From: Vitrella brassicaformis
Taxonomy: Eukaryota; Sar; Vitrellaceae
Reading direction: 5' to 3'
Assembly: GCA_001179505.1 (NCBI GenBank)
Contig: CDMY01000688.1
Location: 1 to 64,000 of the forward strand
DNA length: 64,000 bases
The first letter of the stretch is position 1. Each line of letters opens with the position of its first letter. Below the pieces are notes generated by a model. The model made no database searches and was not told the origin of the DNA. It saw only the letters and a list, made by a program, of their open reading frames with translations. This document shows, piece by piece, positions 22,471 to 34,070 of the stretch. The translations under genes were made by a program, and so were the position numbers.

Positions 22471-22691
22471 GCTCCTGAATACCTCCCTTTCCACACAGAA
22501 GGCGTCCCCCTCCCTCCTTCTGGGAGCCCAGTGGCTGCGAGCTTAGAAAGGAGAGCCTGAGGGCAAGAAGAGGGTCCGCACGGCTTCCACAAGGCAGCAG
22601 CTGACCCAGCATCGCCTTGGCTTGGATCTGTCAAAGCGAAGACTCATCTGCTCACAAGCCTCAACTTCAACCGAGCAAACCAGCCGCGAGG

Positions 22692-24643
22692 ATGCAGCGC
22701 CTGATGTCACAGCCGCTGGGTCAGCCCGTCAACATCGGGCTGGTGGGCTTCGGCACCGTCGGCGGCGGTGTGGTGGATCTGCTCAAGACCAACCCCAATG
22801 TGGCCTTCAAGCGCATCATCGTCAAGAGTCCCAGCAAGAAGAGGGACGTGGACATCCCCAAAGGCTGCCAGGTCGTCACCGACTGGAAGAGCGTCGTGGA
22901 GAGCAATGACGTCGATGTGGTGGTGGAGGTCATGGGCGGTACGGGGCTGGCCAAGGACATCGTCATGACGGCCATGCAGAACGGCAAGCACGTCGTGACG
23001 GCCAACAAGGCGCTCCTCAGCAAGCACCTCGACGACCTCGTCAAGGTGCAGAAGGAGCACCCCAAGGTCTACCTGCTCTACGAGGCGGCCGTGTGCGGCG
23101 GCATCCCCATAATCAACGTCTTCTCCCGCTCAATGGCGTGGGACGACGTGAGCAAGATCGTGGGCATCATGAACGGCACCACCAACTTCATCATGACCGA
23201 GATGGAGGAGGACCCCAGCAAAAAGTACGAGGCCGTCCTCGCCGACGCGCAGAACAGGGGCTACGCCGAGGCCGACCCGTCCGCCGATGTGGAGGGGTGG
23301 GACGCCAGGTCGAAGCTCTGTCTGCTGGCCAAGCTGGCCTTCGGGCTGACCATTGACGAGGACAAGGTCTACTGCCAGGGCATCAGCAGAATCAAAGCCA
23401 TCGACTTCACTTACGGTCAGCCAACACAGATGGGGAGGGAAGGGTCTGTCTGTCTGCACGTGTGTTCAATGGCTGTGTTGGCGTGTGTATGATTGCAGCC
23501 AAGATGGTGGGCCACACGATCAAGCTGCTGGGTGTGGCAGAGAAGAGGCTGGCGGACGACGGCTCCGGTGCCCAAGTCGTCAACATATTCCTCTCGCCAT
23601 GCATGGTGGGCATGGGAGCCAATGGATGGATGGATGTGCTGCAGCATGGTCATGCTGTGCTGCTCGTTGTCTGTCTGTTCAGGTGTCTTTGTCCAACCCC
23701 ATCGGTCGCGTGAATGGCGTCACCAACGTGGTCGAAGTCACCTCACACAACCTTGGTAACACACACACGCATAAGACACGCCACGTCGCTCTGTCGATGT
23801 TAGGTCGACGTGTCTGTGTCTGTGTGTGTTGTTTGGCAATGTCAGGTCAGTCGTATTACATCGGTCCAGGTGCGGGTCGGTACCCCACTGCCAACTCAGT
23901 GGTGTCGGACATACTCGACCTCACATACCGCATTCAAAACGCCGCGGACGGAGGTACCCCGTGGGTGGGTCGTCGTGAGTGATACTATGTGTGAGTGTGT
24001 CGTGATGTGTTGTGTTTAGCGGTTGCTCCGCCGTGTTTCACGACAGAGAAGGTGGCCACGAACTACGAGTCGGACTTCAAGGCCGACTTCTACCTCAGGT
24101 AGGTACATGGCTGAGGCGGGTGGATGGGCGGACTCGGATCATGGCAGCATCTCTCTCTCTCTGTGTGTGTGCGCGTGTGTGTGTGTGCAGGTTCATTGTA
24201 GATGACAAGGTGGGTGTGATCCACAAGGTGTCGGGCCTCATGGCGCAGTTCGGCGTCTCCATCTTCTCCATACTGCAGGTAAGTGAGTCAAAGAATGAGG
24301 AGTCATGGGGGAGGAGGATGGTCTCCATCAACATGGCTCATGTGTCATTTCTCTCTCTCTCTCTGTGTCACGTCATGCAGGCGCCCATCACGAACCCCAA
24401 GCAGGTGCCCTTCGCCATCATCACCGAGAGCTGCCGACTCTCCACGGTCAGTGTCGTCTGCCTCTCACACAGAGGGAGAGAGAAAGATGTATGTACTGCT
24501 CATTGGTTGCTGTTTGTGTGTGGTGTGTGGTATATCTCATGTGTGTGCAGATCCGCCAGGTGTGCAAGAAGCTGGCAGACGGCCGCAGGGGAGAGTTTGA
24601 TTTCCTCCTCGAGGACCCCTTCTTCGCACCCTACCTGGGATAA
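22692..24643 (+). CDS. Homoserine dehydrogenase, monofunctional, with C-terminal ACT domain
   Basis: Eight exons (22692-23415, 23499-23605, 23683-23755, 23846-23953, 24020-24098, 24191-24278, 24381-24446, 24551-24643) sum to 1338 nt, giving 445 residues, the usual length for the bacterial-type enzyme. It converts aspartate semialdehyde to homoserine with NAD(P)H for Thr/Met synthesis. Visible features: NIGLVGFGTVGGGVVDLL (Rossmann loop), VVTANKALLSKH, YEAAVCGGIPIINV, GIMNGTTNFIMTEME, the GYAEADPSADVEGWDARSKL substrate-binding signature, GPGAGRYPTANSVVSD, and an ACT segment FIVDDKVGVIHKVSGLMAQF that in bacteria gives threonine feedback. No aspartokinase part is fused. I see no obvious signal or transit peptide before MQRLMSQPLGQ, so a cytosolic location is the simplest reading. 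Confidence 0.95.
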
Positions 24644-25161
24644 GAAGACACGGCTGCCTGATGTTCGTGCTCTGCCTGCCTGTGGGCCTGGCCGCTCCGT
24701 TGATGTGTGGATGATGTCATGTCACTTTATTTGGGTGGGTGACGGCCTGCCTGTTGCCACGTGGTTTTGATGTATTTATTTCTTCATGTCGCGGGCGGTA
24801 TGGCATGGCATCGCATTCTTGAGCGATATACCCTGGCTGTGTTGTTGTTGGTCTGTGTGTGGGACTGACGGCGGTAATTGTCTCGTTGAATGCACCTCTG
24901 AGTCGGTCATCCTCCCCCCGCCCCCACAGACACCCGAGCAAGTGTCAGCCGACGCACCCACGCACACACCACAGAATGTCACCCGAACAAATAAGCCGAA
25001 CGGACAGGTCAGGTCAGGAATGAGATCACACCGCTTCACCCCTCGCCCCCTAAGCAGCACAAATCGATAGGGTAGGACAGACGCACACTAAGCAAGCAGT
25101 CCAGTGAGAGCAAGAGCAAATGAGCTAACTGTAGTCCATCCGCCCCGACGGACAACCAACA
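24644..25161. other. Convergent spacer
   Basis: About 520 bp between the homoserine dehydrogenase stop and the amine oxidase stop. It contains GTGTTG-type runs and a C-rich tract near 24917, and no gene that I can see. Confidence 0.6.
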
Positions 25162-26968
25162 TCATTCTTCGTACCCCTCGGAGGCCATCCACATCGGATG
25201 TGCGACGCCATGCACCGCAGCCAGGGCCTCCGTTGTCGCCCTCACGCCACTGTGCACGGCCCCGTGGACACACTGGTTGCCCGACACACTGATGTCAATC
25301 AAAGACACATCGGAAGGAAAAGGCGGATGAATAGGCGGGGCCTCACCAACACATATATGGCGCCGATCTCATCTGCCCTCCTCACTCATCTCACCTGGTG
25401 GCCTCGCCCGCGAAGAAGACGGCAGGTCGCGTGTCGACCCCGTTCTTGGAGTCGGGCTCCGGGTGAGCAGTGGCCAGGTCCTCGATGTGCTCGAGGCTGC
25501 CCCCCGGCCGATAGTAGCTGTAGGACCCCAGCGAGAAGACGTCAGTGTCCCACTGAGTCACCTCGGCGTCGATCAGCAGCTTCCGCAGAGACGACACGGA
25601 CGGGCGGATGCCGTTGGTCTGCATGGTGGTGAGGACCTTCAGGGCATTGGTGACGGTCTGCTCTCTGTCGACGTTGAAGTAACCGAACAGATGACCCACC
25701 TGGACCAACAGGGAGAGCAAAGCAAGGCAAGGCAACCTCAGAGATGAAGGGCTCGCCACCTGTGTGTGTGTGTGTGTTGCGTGTGCGCACCAGTGTGTTG
25801 GTCGCTTTGCTGGGGTCGAATGCGTGGAGGTTCATGAACTGCACGGACTCGTCAGGGGTGTTGAGGAACTGGGCGGTCTCATCCCAGAAACACTCCTTGA
25901 ACCTCATTATCACCTACACGAGTGCAACAAGAAGTCAAAGGCAGTCATCAATCACTGCTCCCCATTATCACTGCTTGTCGTCAGGAGCGTTCCTCACCTT
26001 GTTGTGTCCCCCGCCGCCCACATGCTCAAACGCCTCCCTCTTGGCCTCGCTGAGTGGGGGGTCGAAGACGATACGCGAACGGGATGTGTTGCTGGGGTTC
26101 AGCACGCCCACGGGCACCGTGACGATCGCCTTGAGTGCACGATACACCTCCCCTGCCTCGGTCGTCACCTCCACGTGCTGGGACCCCTCGACAATGCCCA
26201 CATGGTTGACGATAGCGTTGAGGACGATGTTGTCCTCAAGGTCGGCCGATTGGACTAGGCAGTCAGGCAGCCAGCTGTACCCCCCTGTGCTCAGCCGGTC
26301 ACCGATGGTCAGCTGACATCACACAGACACACAGACACGAACATGGTGTGTGGATGAGTGGCTGTCTGGCACATCGGATCAGGTTCTTACCTTGTGGTCG
26401 AGATTGGGGTTGACAAAGGGGTCATAGCTGCGTGCCACGGCCTCCCCAGCCTTGCGCTTCCGGCCCTTGCCCTTGACCCCCTTCTTGGCCTTCTTGACCT
26501 TGGGAATGGGCACCTCGCGGTGCTCTCCGTCTTCTTGCTCGTCTCCCCCGTCCTCATCGCCCCGCTTCCTCTTACCCTGCCCCTGATCTCTCTTAAGCCG
26601 CGCAATGTCATCGCCTGTCAGCTTGAAGAGATCAAGCGTCAAATAGGCCTGCATGCCCTCCACATCCATGGCCACGAGACCATCAGACGACGATGACGAC
26701 GCTGCCGAATCGCCAGCCTGGCCGGCAGGTGCGTGGGGCTGGCCGTCATAGAACGAAAGGGATGGTGTGGGGATGGGGAGGTAGCCCTTGCCCCTCATAA
26801 ACCGGTTCATGTAGGTCGTGTCGCCGGCTGCGCGTCCGTCCACCTGTCGTTTCTCCAGGTCGGTGCGGCGCTTCTTCAGTGTGGGGGGGTGCTCTTCAGC
26901 TAGGGTGGCGAGGGTGGGCAGCAGGGCGAAGTCGTCGAGCGTGCAGTTGTAGCCAGACAGTTCTTTCT
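25162..26968 (-). CDS. LSD1/polyamine-oxidase-type flavin amine oxidase, 5'-incomplete
   Basis: Minus strand, stop TGA 25162-25164. C-terminal FAD-binding amine-oxidase features are clear: LKAIVTVPVGVL, SRIVFDPPLSEAKREAFEHV, NKV-IMRFKECFWDE, SYSYYRPGGSLEHIEDLA, PAVFFAGEATR followed by VSGNQCVHGAVHSGVRAT. These match flavin monoamine/polyamine oxidases and LSD1-type histone demethylases. Between the upstream exon (26968-26829) and the VEVTTEAGEVYRALK region is a long insertion (26830-26400) with an acidic patch and strongly basic clusters (KVKKAKKGVKGKGRKRK) resembling a nuclear localisation signal, at a place where LSD1 carries its Tower insertion. The N-terminal GxGxxG FAD motif and start codon are not found, because the sequence runs into another gene at 27011. 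Nuclear demethylase role is inferred. Confidence 0.75.
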
Positions 26969-27010
26969 GAACACAAAGTTCTCCCGCATGTCTCTGTCTT
27001 ACCTGTCATT

Positions 27011-29514
27011 CAGCGTCCCCCGGCTGCGCGGCCGTGGTGCTGCAGAACCGAGACGCCCCGAATGGCGTCTACACCCTGATGGTCCAGGGCCGCGCACTCC
27101 GCACCTACTGCGTGTTCGACCGTGAGAGGGGCACCATATGGACGCTGATCCGGTCCATCACGCTGAAGGACTACAGGAGTCCGCAGGGCGTGAGGGGAGT
27201 GCCATTCAACGCCGGCTACCGCGGGCCTGTGAAGCTTGAAACACTCAACAAAGCCGTCAAGGAGCCTCCGCGCGGAACTTTCACGCTCGAACATGGTGTG
27301 TCGGTCGAAACGGGGGGGGGGGGGGGGGGNNNNNNNNNNNNNNNNNNNNNNNNNNNNNNNNNNNNNNNNNNNNNNNNNNNNNNNNNNNNNNNNNNNNNNN
27401 NNNNNNNNNNNNNNNNNNNNNNNNNNNNNNNNNNNNNNNNNNNNNNNNNNNNNNNNNNNNNNNNNNNNNNNNNNNNNNNNNNNNNNNNNNNNNNNNNNNN
27501 NNNNNNNNNNNNNNNNNNNNNNNNNNNNNNNNNNNNNNNNNNNNNNNNNNNNNNNNNNNNNNNNNNNNNNNNNNNNNNNNNNNNNNNNNNNNNNNNNNNN
27601 NNNNNNNNNNNNNNNNNNNNNNNNNNNNNGGGGGGGGGGAGAAAGGGTCAGCTGTCTTTGTCTACGGGTGACTGTGTTTGCTCATCAGATCCCCTCTTCA
27701 ATATGGTTGAGGACAAGGAGGCTGCGTGGACGTACTTTCTCGCCACGTGCAACTTCGACACCTCCCAGGACCGCGACTTTATCCTTATCCCTCTGATGAA
27801 GGGCGACCCGTTTCCAATCGCCTTCGATGCTGAGAACCTCTGCATGCCCGTCGAAAGGTCACCGCGAGACCACCAACGACGATATTATCCACTCTTCGTA
27901 TGCTGCCTCGTTTGCTCCCAGTTATGACATTCGCGGCCACTCGTGTCTCCCGCCCAAGTCATGTGAGCTGCCGTTCAGCCACGGGATGGGTCGGTATGAC
28001 TTCCATGTGGACTCATACATGGCGTCCAAGGGCGTGTGTGAGGGGGATCTGACCATCACGAGGGCCAAGGAGGGAGGGGAAGACAACTTCGGCTACTACA
28101 AGCGCGTCAACAAGGAGTTACGTGCAGCTATGACGACAAGTCCACCACCAACTTCTGGCTGGGGGAGAAGTGTAGGCGCAGCAGCTGCGATGGCATCTCA
28201 GTAGCAAATGTGCAGCGATTCGTCCCTTGTTGTGTGCCTCAGTCCCTGAGCCGAGCAAGGTGTGCGGCCATCCGTTCGAGTATCGGCTGATAGCTGGCTT
28301 CAAGTGCTCAGAGGACATCTTGAGAGAGCTCGACTGGCTCGGCCTGTATGGGCACGACCGAGTCAAAAAGGAGCTGGTGTGCAGGGGCGAGTGCGCTTTC
28401 CACCCATTCTGCATCGCATATAGCCTGGAGGTGCGATCCATGTGGCAGAGAGAGACTGCATGTGAGTCTTTGTGTGCAGGTTGACCCAAAGAACAGGAGC
28501 GTGACGACGTGCACTCTGTGCAAACGCGCGGACACGTGGAATCAGCAGGACAGCGTGTGGAGCGGCTACAAGCTCTTCGACGTCTCCGCTAACCAGGCGT
28601 GCACCATATCTGACGGATGCTTCCTGCAGGCGCAAAAGAGCGAATCGAGTGTGTGCGCACAAAGGACAACACACTGCAACCGACACATCGGGGGGGGGGG
28701 GTATGTGTGCAGGTGAGCAGATGGCGTGTGACCACAGTGCGGGCCCGCCGCGCAGCGTTGGCATCCCGAGTGTGGCCATCCACCGGGTGGCCGACATCAG
28801 CATACACGATTCCGTGACCAGCAAACCTGAACAGGACATGCTCTGCAGGTCAGCAGGCAGCCCAACACACCGCACCACACCGCACCTGCATGCACCATAT
28901 GTGTCCGTCTGTCTCCATGTATTGGTTGGACCCACACTGCACTGCAGGGCGTATATGGTGGATGAGCTGCTTCGGTATGACGAAGGGAGGGATATAGGGT
29001 GTTACGAGATCCAGAGGGACCGCAGCGGGGAGGTCGGCAACACCTGGTGCAACCTATACGACAACACACGAATGACGCAGGCGGGCGGCAGCTACCGCAG
29101 TGGCAGGGTGACCTTCCCACTCTGCCCAAAAGAAAGTGAGCACTGCACTGCCGCACACACACGACACGAGAGACACGCATTCTGGTTGAGACACACTCTT
29201 TTCTCTCCCGATCAGAGCGTGAGCTGAACGCCACTGCGGCAAATGCCACCTCCCTGCCGCCTGGGGAAGTTATAAGGACTGAAGATAACTTGGTTGATTA
29301 TGGCGATAATGCCACTTCGAGCGTCTCCATGCTGTCTCTCTCTTCTCGATCGAGAACGAGGAGAGGCTGGCACGGCGGATGGGGCGTCGACAGACGGCAC
29401 CTGCAACTGCTCAAGGGCGACACGAGTCCCAATGTCACGGTGGCCAAGACAGATAATGCTTCGCACGTGTTATCGTTGAGCCATGACGGTGAAAGGACGA
29501 AACACTTACCATAG
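27011..29514 (+). CDS. Cys-rich, PAN/Apple-like extracellular-type protein, 5'-incomplete, contains gap
   Basis: The first visible exon follows CATTCAG at 27011 and reads CAAVVLQNRDAPNGVYTLMV then RTYCVFDRERGTIWTLIRS, faintly like the start of a fibrinogen/collagen C-terminal domain. The frame then meets the N gap. After it come FLATCNFDTSQDRDFILIPL, an intron at about 27853-27925 that restores the frame, and Cys-rich segments (HSCLPPKSCELPFSHGMGRY; LVCRGECAFHPFCIAYSLEV; TTCTLCKRADTWNQQD; CYEIQRDRSGEVGNTWCNLY) typical of PAN/Apple-like modules. The last exon holds several N-glycosylation sequons (NAT, NAT, NVT) and ends at 29514. An apparent one-base deletion near 28116 breaks the frame. Secretion is inferred; no signal peptide is visible because the 5' end is missing. 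Confidence 0.5.
27312..27639. other. Assembly gap (300 N) inside a poly-G tract
   Basis: About 18 G (27312-27329), 300 N (27330-27629), then 10 G. It falls in or beside an intron of the PAN-like gene. The reading frame across it cannot be inferred. Confidence 0.95.
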
Positions 29515-29917
29515 CAATGTGTTCATGCGCAGCATGTGTACGTGGTGAGTGTCCTTTCTGCTGGCTGCGGCAGTGCTGCCGCACGTTCGCTAGTCGCTAG
29601 ATGATGCCTTCCTGTTAGTCACATGTGTGGCATTCGCTTTTGCCATTAATTGGTCTTCATGTGTATGTGTGTGTCTGTGTTAACTAATGACCTTTATGCG
29701 TCGCATACCCATCTATCATGTCGCCCTCATCTCTAAGCTTCACAAACACGGTGTCGACATGCACGTCAGCCTAGCTCAGCCCGTATTCATGAGTCTATTG
29801 GCTGTTGTCCTTGGGCCTCGGTGATAGACATGTCCGGGGAGAGAGGCCGATCCAGCCAGACCTGCGACCACATAGCCAAATCCATTGGGGAAGTGAGAAG
29901 GTGACGCGCCGGGTGGC
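29515..29917. other. Convergent spacer
   Basis: About 400 bp between the PAN-like and RCC1-like stop codons. No gene, tRNA or long repeat seen. Confidence 0.6.
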
Positions 29918-32473
29918 TTACTTTTGTGGTGGTGCTGGTGGTGGTTTGGCCTGCATCTCGTCAAAGAAGGACGACATCTGTGTGTCGACCTGACCAAAGA
30001 CGGAGAGGACGGCGGAGTACGTGGTACCTGCATGTTGCCGCTGTATGCCTACAGAGTTGAGTTGCATTCTCAGGACATCGTTTTTCTGTCTCCTCAATGT
30101 CGCTATCTCCTCGAGCAAACTTTGCTGACACACACACACATACCTACGTCGTACAGGCTCTCGGGTTCTCGGATTTGTGTCTCTCTCAGGCTGACCAGGA
30201 CTTTTGCCTCTCTGCCCTGGTCAGTGTCGGCTATCTCCTTGAAGCTGGCAACAATCTCACTGCACACACACACACACAAAAACACACACACAGCGCCCAG
30301 TCAGTGTTGTTTTCTTCCCAAGTGTATGTGTGTGTACTTCAGTGAGTGGTCAGAAGAGTAGAGGGTCTCCCTTGCGCCCGTGAAGGTGCCCTTGAGTGTC
30401 ATCTCGGATACGTCTGTTTCCCTCAGTGCACTGAGCTTGGCCTCACACAGGTCGACCATCCTGCTGGAACCATTGCCGCCCTCTGAAACACACAAGAATA
30501 AACAGCACAGAAGAGATTCATTTGTACTGAGTGTTTACGACGTGTGTCCCGCCCACCGGTTGCTGATGCGGCTGCTCTCTTTGACAGGTCCCATAGCAAC
30601 TGCTTCCGCCGATGCCACAGACGGACCTGAGAGACGTGCAGGCAGTGAGTGGGATCTGCAGAGTGGATGGATGGATGGATGGCTCATGCCATGCCATGCG
30701 TGTCCCTCCCTCGTACACACCTTACTTACCGCATCCTCAGCCTTTTTCTTCTTCTCCTGCTGCTTCATCTTCTCCTGCAAAAATGCATGACCGAGATGAA
30801 TGACACGCGCAGTTTGGCTTCCTCCCGCCTGCCCAACTCTCTCACTGTTTCCAGCTCCCCCCTCTGCAGCATCAGTGCCATTCGGCTGCTCTGGTTGGCC
30901 CTTCACGGACGCACCCACATATATGGTGGAGGTCTGTGTGTCTCTGTGTGTGTGTCCTCACTCTTGGAAATGCATCGCATCGGCCAATTTCATCTGCAGC
31001 GCGCGCAAGGGCTGACCTTGCAGGTCGTTTTCCTTGGCCTTGAGCTCATCAATTGTCTCCGACAGGTGCTTCTCCTGCTGCTCCACACTCACTGCGACAC
31101 AGGCACCGGCGGACAGCGGCAAAGTATGTGTACGTCTCGTGTCTCTCCTTCTCTCTGTGTGACCGATTTGTTGTTTGATATCTTCAAGCTCGGTGTCTAT
31201 GGATGTGTTGGTGTGGGCGGCCGCTGCCCTCTCGTCACGCTGAAACAAGCGGACGGGGGAGCTTTCACGTAAGTCAGGTGCGGTGGTCCTTAGTACGTAC
31301 CTCCGCTGAGATGAATTCATCAATGCTGCTGAGGAACTCATCCAGCTCACGATTGCCCACTTCCAGATCACGCACCTTCGCCTTGGACGTCTCCTTCTTA
31401 TCCGAGACACGCCGCTCAGCTGCACACAGAGTGACTGTCTCCGTGAATTAGTGTTCCACGTGGTGCCGGCAGTGATTACCCTTAGTCTTGGAAAGAGTCT
31501 TCTGCAGGGACTCCACCTGTTCTTCCAGGTACTTGACGTGGTCCGGATCGCCCGTCGTGCCGGCGATTGTCTTGGTGCTGACGCATACAGTGACGCCCCT
31601 CATCCGGCCCACAAACTGGCTGGCCCTCACGACGCATGTCGGCTTGGCGGGGTTGAGGGCGCCACCGCTGAGGAACACAGCCGCCTCCCCCCACACGTAG
31701 ACCTCGCCTTCAGCGGTGACCGCCGCTGAGGAGTGAGGGCCCGCTGATATGTGCTTGCAACGGGACATGACCTGAATGGATGGATGGACATGACATCGAT
31801 GCGTGTGCAGCCTAGCCTAGCCTGCCATGTGTGTGCCTTCCTTGTTTGCAAGGCAATGCATACCTTGACCGGCTCTGTCTTGTCGTGGCTGTCATTGCAA
31901 CCGACTTGGCCGCTTTTGTTGCGGCCCCATGCAAAGACACTGCCGTCCACTGCCAACGCCAAGCTGTGGTGCTTCCCTGCACGAATGCGGGCAGCGCATG
32001 AGCATGGAGAATCCGTCTCGTTGGTTAAAGGAAAAACAGAAGCTGACCACAGGCGACCACCTTGACTTGATGGTCAAGGAGTGCATTGATGGGAAAGGGC
32101 TGCTCGTTTTCTTCCTGAGAAGGAAAGGCACAATCGATCTACCAGCTGAGAATGACAACAACGTGCCCTTCTGTCTCTCTTGCCCTTTTCTGTGCCGGAC
32201 GCCCCAGCTGCCCATACTCATTGTCCCCCCAAGAATACACAATGCCCTCATCTGCAAGACATCACACACACACCAGGCACAAACAACCACAGCCATCGAT
32301 TCAGTGCAATGTGAGACAAGCCTGATCTAAGCCCCACCAGTGGCCAGGAGGCCGTGCCGCTCTCCAATGGCCACCGCTATCACCAATCTGCCAGGCGGAG
32401 GCGCCTCCTTCGCCGCTCCATTGACGAAGTAAGATGCCCGCACGTCGCCTCTTTGCGCCTTGTACCCGATCAT
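29918..32473 (-). CDS. RCC1-repeat protein with long C-terminal coiled coil
   Basis: ATG at 32473 (MIGYKAQRGDVRASYF), TAA at 29918-29920. The N-terminal half has RCC1 blade repeats: RLVIAVAIGERHGLLATG/DEGIVYSWGDNEYGQLG, SLALAVDGSVFAWGRNKSGQ and ISAGPHSSAAVTAEGEVYVWG. From about 31500 downward the exons are helical: DHVKYLEEQVESLQKTLS, ELEDIKQQIGH, EQQEKHLSETIDELKAKEND, EKMKQQEKKKKAEDAV, SLLEEIATLRRQKNDVLRMQ. A Pro-rich end follows. The blade set visible here is short (about three or four), so this is either a partial propeller or some small exons were missed. RCC1 domains bind GTPases, chromatin or membranes; the coiled coil suggests a scaffold. The partner is unknown. Confidence 0.7.
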
Positions 32474-32938
32474 CTGGGCGGGCGGACGCAAGCAAAGCGC
32501 TCACACAGCGACAGAGAAGCCTTGCTGCCAGGCAAAAAGATCACTGGAGGCCATGGAACCAAGACGCTTGCAAGCGCGCAACTTGAATGCGATCGCCCGA
32601 GGAGGAGGTCAAGAAAGCCTTGTCTTGACGTCTGAGGGGCTCCGCGTTGCCTTAGTTGTGCGTGAGGCGCCAAGGGGTTCGGCGACGGACAGCTCCCGAG
32701 ACGCCCAGCGCCACTTCCGAGTTCCAACCTCGAGGTTCCAACAGCAGAGTCTGACGGGCCTGAGACCCACAGAGGAGGGCTGTCCCGGGCAGCATTCAGC
32801 ACCTTGGGCTCAGCTGTGCTGCGTGTGTCCCATCAACTGTCTGCGAAGTCGTTGTTTCGGCCCCAGAGACGCCCATTCCGGTGTATCCGGTGTGACTTTG
32901 CGCGTCTGCGTGAGTTGGTGAAGTTTGTCGAGTGTCCC
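32474..32938. other. Divergent promoter spacer (RCC1-like / basic nuclear protein)
   Basis: 465 bp between two start codons on opposite strands. An open frame at 32460-32921 has no supporting composition. The spacer must contain both promoters. No TATA-like element stands out. Confidence 0.5.
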
Positions 32939-33681
32939 GATGAAGCTGCAGCCGCGCAAGGAGCGCGAGAGAGCCTTGGAGAGGATCCGTAAGCCAACCT
33001 GGGCCGGTGACTGCATGCGCATGGGGTGTATGCTTCTTTATCCTTGCACGCATGCAGATGAGGTGATTCTGTTGTACCACAAGCCGGCGCCCACGCCCTC
33101 CACCATCCCAAAGGATCAGACGTACTTCAACAGTAAGTGCGCCCACAGCCCTTCTCACCAGCCATGAGCACATGCTGTGTGTCTGTGTTTGTGTGTGCGT
33201 GGTTGGCTGCTGGTCAGGTGTTGTGATCAAGCAGGAGCCGGTTGACGACGACTATTTGCCTCCCGTCCACCACGCCCCTCCCCAGCCCAAGCCCAAGCCC
33301 ACGCCAAGGCCCAAGAAGGCCAGCAAGCCCGCTGCGGTCAAGAAGCCGATAGTCAAGAAGACAGGCGCCGCCAAGAAGAAGCCAGCCCCGCGCAGACACG
33401 TCACATCAGCGCAGCGCAAGCAGGAGCGTGCTTCGAGCCCGCGGGCCCGAAGGGTGTCGACCTCGTCTGCCAAGAAGAGCAAGAGCGTGCCAGCCAAGAA
33501 GGTCGCCCCCAAGAAGCCGAAGGCCATGCCGACGGTGCGTGTCAAGCAGGAAGATGAGGACGAGCAGCCCAACATTGCCGTGGGGGCGGGGGCTCAGCCG
33601 GCAGCTGCGGCTGCGGTGCCGTCATCGGGTGGCGGGGGGCTGTTTGGGTTTGTCAAGGGGCTGTTTGGGGTGCGGGGGTGA
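32939..33681 (+). CDS. Small basic nuclear-type protein with SUMO-site motifs
   Basis: Three exons: 32939-about 32988 (MKLQPRKERERALERI), about 33059-33134 (EVILLYHKPAPTPSTIPKDQ) and 33219-33681. The last exon is dominated by Lys, Pro, Ala and Arg (PKPKPTPRPKKASKPAAVKK, KKTGAAKKKPAPRR), like the tails of linker histones or HMG/AT-hook proteins. No winged-helix domain is present. Two psi-K-x-E motifs with acidic followers, VIKQEPVDDD and VRVKQEDEDE, fit the SUMO-conjugation consensus. The C-terminus changes to a Gly/Phe-rich end (GGLFGFVKGLFGVRG). Nuclear, nucleic-acid-binding role inferred from composition. Confidence 0.55.
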
Positions 33682-34070
33682 GTATGTGGGGGAGGCAGAG
33701 ATAGATAGGATGATGGATGGATGGATGGATGGAGGGAGGGAGGGAGGGAGGGAGGGAGATATGCCACATACCTCCACCCCTGTATAACTAGTGGACAGTT
33801 GAGTGAGCGAGCGAGTGAGGGGACACGCCTGTGGGTCGGGTCAGTGCAAGCAGACGCCAACTAGATGACCATTGAATGATGATAGACACGACACACCTGA
33901 CAGCGCATCGAAAGGGACGCAGTGTTTTCATGTCAATGGTCTGCAGCTCACACAACCCGCCACATCGGCTCGGTATGTCACACTCTACATGCGCACATCG
34001 GCTAAAAGACGCGCGACTAAATCGCCATCGCAATCGAGGCAGAACCACATAACGCCAGACAGTCTCTTGA
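33682..34070. other. Convergent spacer
   Basis: About 390 bp between stop codons, holding the GGAT/GGGA microsatellite and otherwise no gene that I can see. Confidence 0.6.
33711..33758. repeat. (GGAT)n(GGGA)n microsatellite
   Basis: About four GGAT units pass into six GGGA units just downstream of the basic nuclear protein gene. Confidence 0.85.

Noticed and set aside
27826-27927. Apparent frameshift after FDAENLCMPVE
   Set aside because: A 73-nt GT-AG intron (about 27853-27925) joins the frames as AG|T, so no frameshift is needed.
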